From positions 1 through 64,000 of the forward strand of contig CAVQRC010000017.1 of NCBI GenBank assembly GCA_963715045.1: DNA of 64,000 nt. The letters are read 5' to 3'. The notes below the pieces were generated by a model. The model was not told the origin of the DNA, did no database searches, and saw only the letters and a program-made list of their open reading frames with translations. The translations under genes and the position numbers were made by a program. Positions 62,777 to 64,000 of this stretch are shown in pieces (the stretch's first letter is position 1; each line of letters begins with the position of its first letter). Source of the stretch: CAVQRC01 sp963715045. Its GTDB lineage: Bacteria > Planctomycetota > Planctomycetia > Pirellulales > Lacipirellulaceae.

Positions 62777-63008
62777 GGAAGGCAATGCGGGGATGAGGGG
62801 TCGTGGTACGGAGCGCGTGGGACGTTGTCGCGTGTTGCCATGTGGGACGCTGGGGAAGGCAATGCGGGGATGAGGGGTCGTGGTACGGAGCGCGCGGGAC
62901 GTTGTCGCGTGTTGCCATGTGGGACGCTGGGGAAGGCATTGCGGGGATGAGGGGTCGTGGTACGGAGCGCGCGGGACGTTGTCGCGTGTTGCCATGTGGG
63001 ACGCTGGG
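62777..63008. repeat. 77-bp tandem repeat, three units
   Basis: Units begin at 62777, 62854 and 62931, nearly identical (differences at single bases, for example GCAATGC/GCATTGC). Each includes GGAAGGCAATGCGGGGATGA and TGCCATGTGGGACGCTGGG. The period is not a multiple of three, so the frames open through it shift and are unlikely to be translated. It lies directly before the binding-protein gene. Confidence 0.93.
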
Positions 63009-63074
63009 TGGCTGGTGTTGTGACACCGCGCGGATGATATCCGCGGTTTTACATGTAAAGCGGCGGAGCGGTGG

Positions 63075-63124
63075 TCCAGCCTCCAGCCTCCAGCCTCCAG
63101 CCTCCAGCCTCCAGCCTCCAGCCT
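63075..63124. repeat. CCTCCAG 7-bp tandem repeat
   Basis: About seven copies of CCTCCAG, ending at the stop codon of the gene at 63124. On the minus strand it would read GGWRLEA repeats; there is no sign that this is translated. Confidence 0.9.
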
Positions 63125-64000
63125 CAAAGTCCGAACACACGGTCCATATTCCCCGCGATCTCCTCCAGCCGCTCCGCCTCGCCGCCGCCGACCTCGGCCG
63201 CGCACCAGCCGTGGAAGTTGATTTCCGTCAACGCCGCCCGGACATCCGCGAAGTCGATGTCGCCTTCGCCGATGTTGGTGAACTTGTTGCTCGCCCGCGA
63301 GAAGCCCTTTACGTCCAGCTTCACGATCCGCCGCCCCAGCGTCCGGATCCAGTCGCCCACGTTGCCATACTTCCAGTGGTTGCCGATGTCGAACTGCATC
63401 CCCACCCACGGCGAGTTGAGTTCGTCGACGTACGCCACGAACCCCTCCGCCGATTGATCCTGGGGGCCGTCGTGGGTGTACAGGAAGTGGTTCCAGACAT
63501 TCTCGATCGCAATCATGACGCCGAGTCGGGCGGCCAGGGGCACGGCCTCGGCGATGTTGTCGATCGACCGTTTCCAGATCTCTTCTTCCGGGCCGTCGTT
63601 TCCGTGACCCACGACCAGTAAGACTGTGCTGCCGCCGACGGCGTGAACTTCGCGGAGCGATTGCTGGAGGTGCTCCAGCGCGGTCGCCCGCGTCGTGGCC
63701 TCGGGGCTGGTATGCCGGATATTCCAATGCGTGCTGCAGACGCTGCCGTCGATCGGTAACCCGGCCGCCTGCGACGCGGCCCGGGCCGCCTCGACATCGA
63801 CGCCCGGCGTGTTCAGTTCGACCCCTTCGAAGCCGGCCGCCTTGGCGGCGGCGAACTTCTCTTCGAGCGTCCCTTTGACGCCGATCATCCCGATCTTGAG
63901 CGTCTTGTAGAGCCGCCCGGCGAGCGGATCCGAAACCGCCGACGCCTGGTTACCGCCCTCCGCGGCCATGCCCGCAGCGATCCATGGCGTGGCGACCGCG
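63124..64000 (-). CDS. Sugar phosphate isomerase/epimerase family protein, exported, 5' end cut by window edge
   Basis: The frame is open to base 64000. The first visible residues (AVATPWIAAGMAAEGGNQ) look like the end of a hydrophobic signal with an alanine cleavage site, so the true start is beyond the window and the Met at 63969 is not the start. The body is the AP-endonuclease-2-type TIM barrel: KAAGFEGVELNTPG, STVLLVVGHGNDG, GVMIAIENVWNHFLYT (metal Glu), VGMQFDIGNHWKYGN (Asp/His), HGWCAAEVGGGEAERL (last acidic ligand). At least 291 residues. It differs from the epimerase at 1-873 in being exported. The substrate is unknown. Confidence 0.88.
   Translation of the reverse strand, partial: AVATPWIAAGMAAEGGNQASAVSDPLAGRLYKTLKIGMIGVKGTLEEKFAAAKAAGFEGVELNTPGVDVEAARAASQAAGLPIDGSVCSTHWNIRHTSPEATTRATALEHLQQSLREVHAVGGSTVLLVVGHGNDGPEEEIWKRSIDNIAEAVPLAARLGVMIAIENVWNHFLYTHDGPQDQSAEGFVAYVDELNSPWVGMQFDIGNHWKYGNVGDWIRTLGRRIVKLDVKGFSRASNKFTNIGEGDIDFADVRAALTEINFHGWCAAEVGGGEAERLEEIAGNMDRVFGL

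Noticed and set aside
62465..63727. A 420-codon minus-strand open frame over the 77-bp and 7-bp repeats
   Set aside because: Crosses two real genes out of frame and is Arg/Gly-rich; the real genes explain both ends.

Overview
The window reads as chromosomal DNA of a high-GC member of the Planctomycetota, probably of the Pirellulales/Planctomycetales type. The evidence is the set of families almost confined to, or strongly expanded in, that phylum: three DUF1559 proteins with a type II pseudopilin N-terminus, a DUF1549/DUF1553 plus DUF1501 gene pair, a LEPR-XLL plus dockerin protein, a DUF6800 small protein, ThuA and Gfo/Idh/MocA proteins, and a Ser/Thr kinase fused to WD40 repeats. No phage, plasmid, transposase or CRISPR locus was seen.

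Layout. 1-15.8 kb: a TIM-barrel epimerase, a badly frameshifted LEPR-XLL/dockerin reading frame, a purple-acid-phosphatase-like enzyme, a globin, a HEAT-repeat protein, a secreted Gfo/Idh/MocA oxidoreductase, a PAS-like/LuxR regulator, a sodium:solute symporter with a secreted FAH-fold protein, and a first DUF1559/lipoprotein pair. 16-26.4 kb: two overlapping bacterial-PH membrane proteins, a zinc-ribbon membrane protein, the DUF1549/1553-DUF1501 pair, a second DUF1559/lipoprotein pair and a nucleotidyltransferase-like protein. 26.4-38.2 kb is the housekeeping core: tRNA-Ser(UGA), DUF6800, Uma2, clpB-dnaK, pheA, then tpiA, secG, yicC, gmk, rpoZ, coaC and coaB on the plus strand. 38.3-45.3 kb: a Tad-like pseudopilin trio, a membrane protein, a RecQ-type helicase and a PQQ-propeller protein. 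45.4-59.6 kb is an accessory stretch rich in repeats: lipoproteins, a third DUF1559 gene, an EF-hand lipoprotein flanked by inverted AT-rich repeats, ThuA, a 1385-residue kinase, a dockerin/PEP-CTERM metalloprotease, a redoxin-cytochrome-copper-oxygenase-EF-hand fusion, an 87-bp tandem array and a frameshifted lipoprotein. 59.7-64 kb: an ABC importer of the ThiXYZ/SsuABC type, whose binding protein is encoded convergently, and a second TIM-barrel epimerase.

How the genes work together. The tpiA to coaB block joins glycolysis, protein export, RNA processing, nucleotide metabolism, transcription and CoA synthesis, with short gaps and one overlap. clpB and dnaK are one protein-quality-control unit. 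The DUF1549/1553 and DUF1501 genes are translationally close (2-nt gap). Two of the three DUF1559 genes overlap a small beta-sandwich lipoprotein gene, and the third has one just upstream.

The most unusual signal is an imperfectly palindromic 81-bp (27-codon) repeat. It is present four times, always in the same orientation relative to the gene downstream. Three copies lie inside two reading frames within 10-15 nt of the start codon (one as a tandem pair), and each is read in frame. It behaves like an in-gene palindromic element. Other structures are an AT-rich repeat in three copies, two of them inverted around one gene, and several tandem arrays.

Caution: at least seven otherwise ordinary genes, including the normally essential gmk, carry single-base frameshifts. 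The two clearest missing-base cases are in G or C runs, so base-level errors in the assembly are likely. Several genes listed as interrupted are probably intact in the organism.
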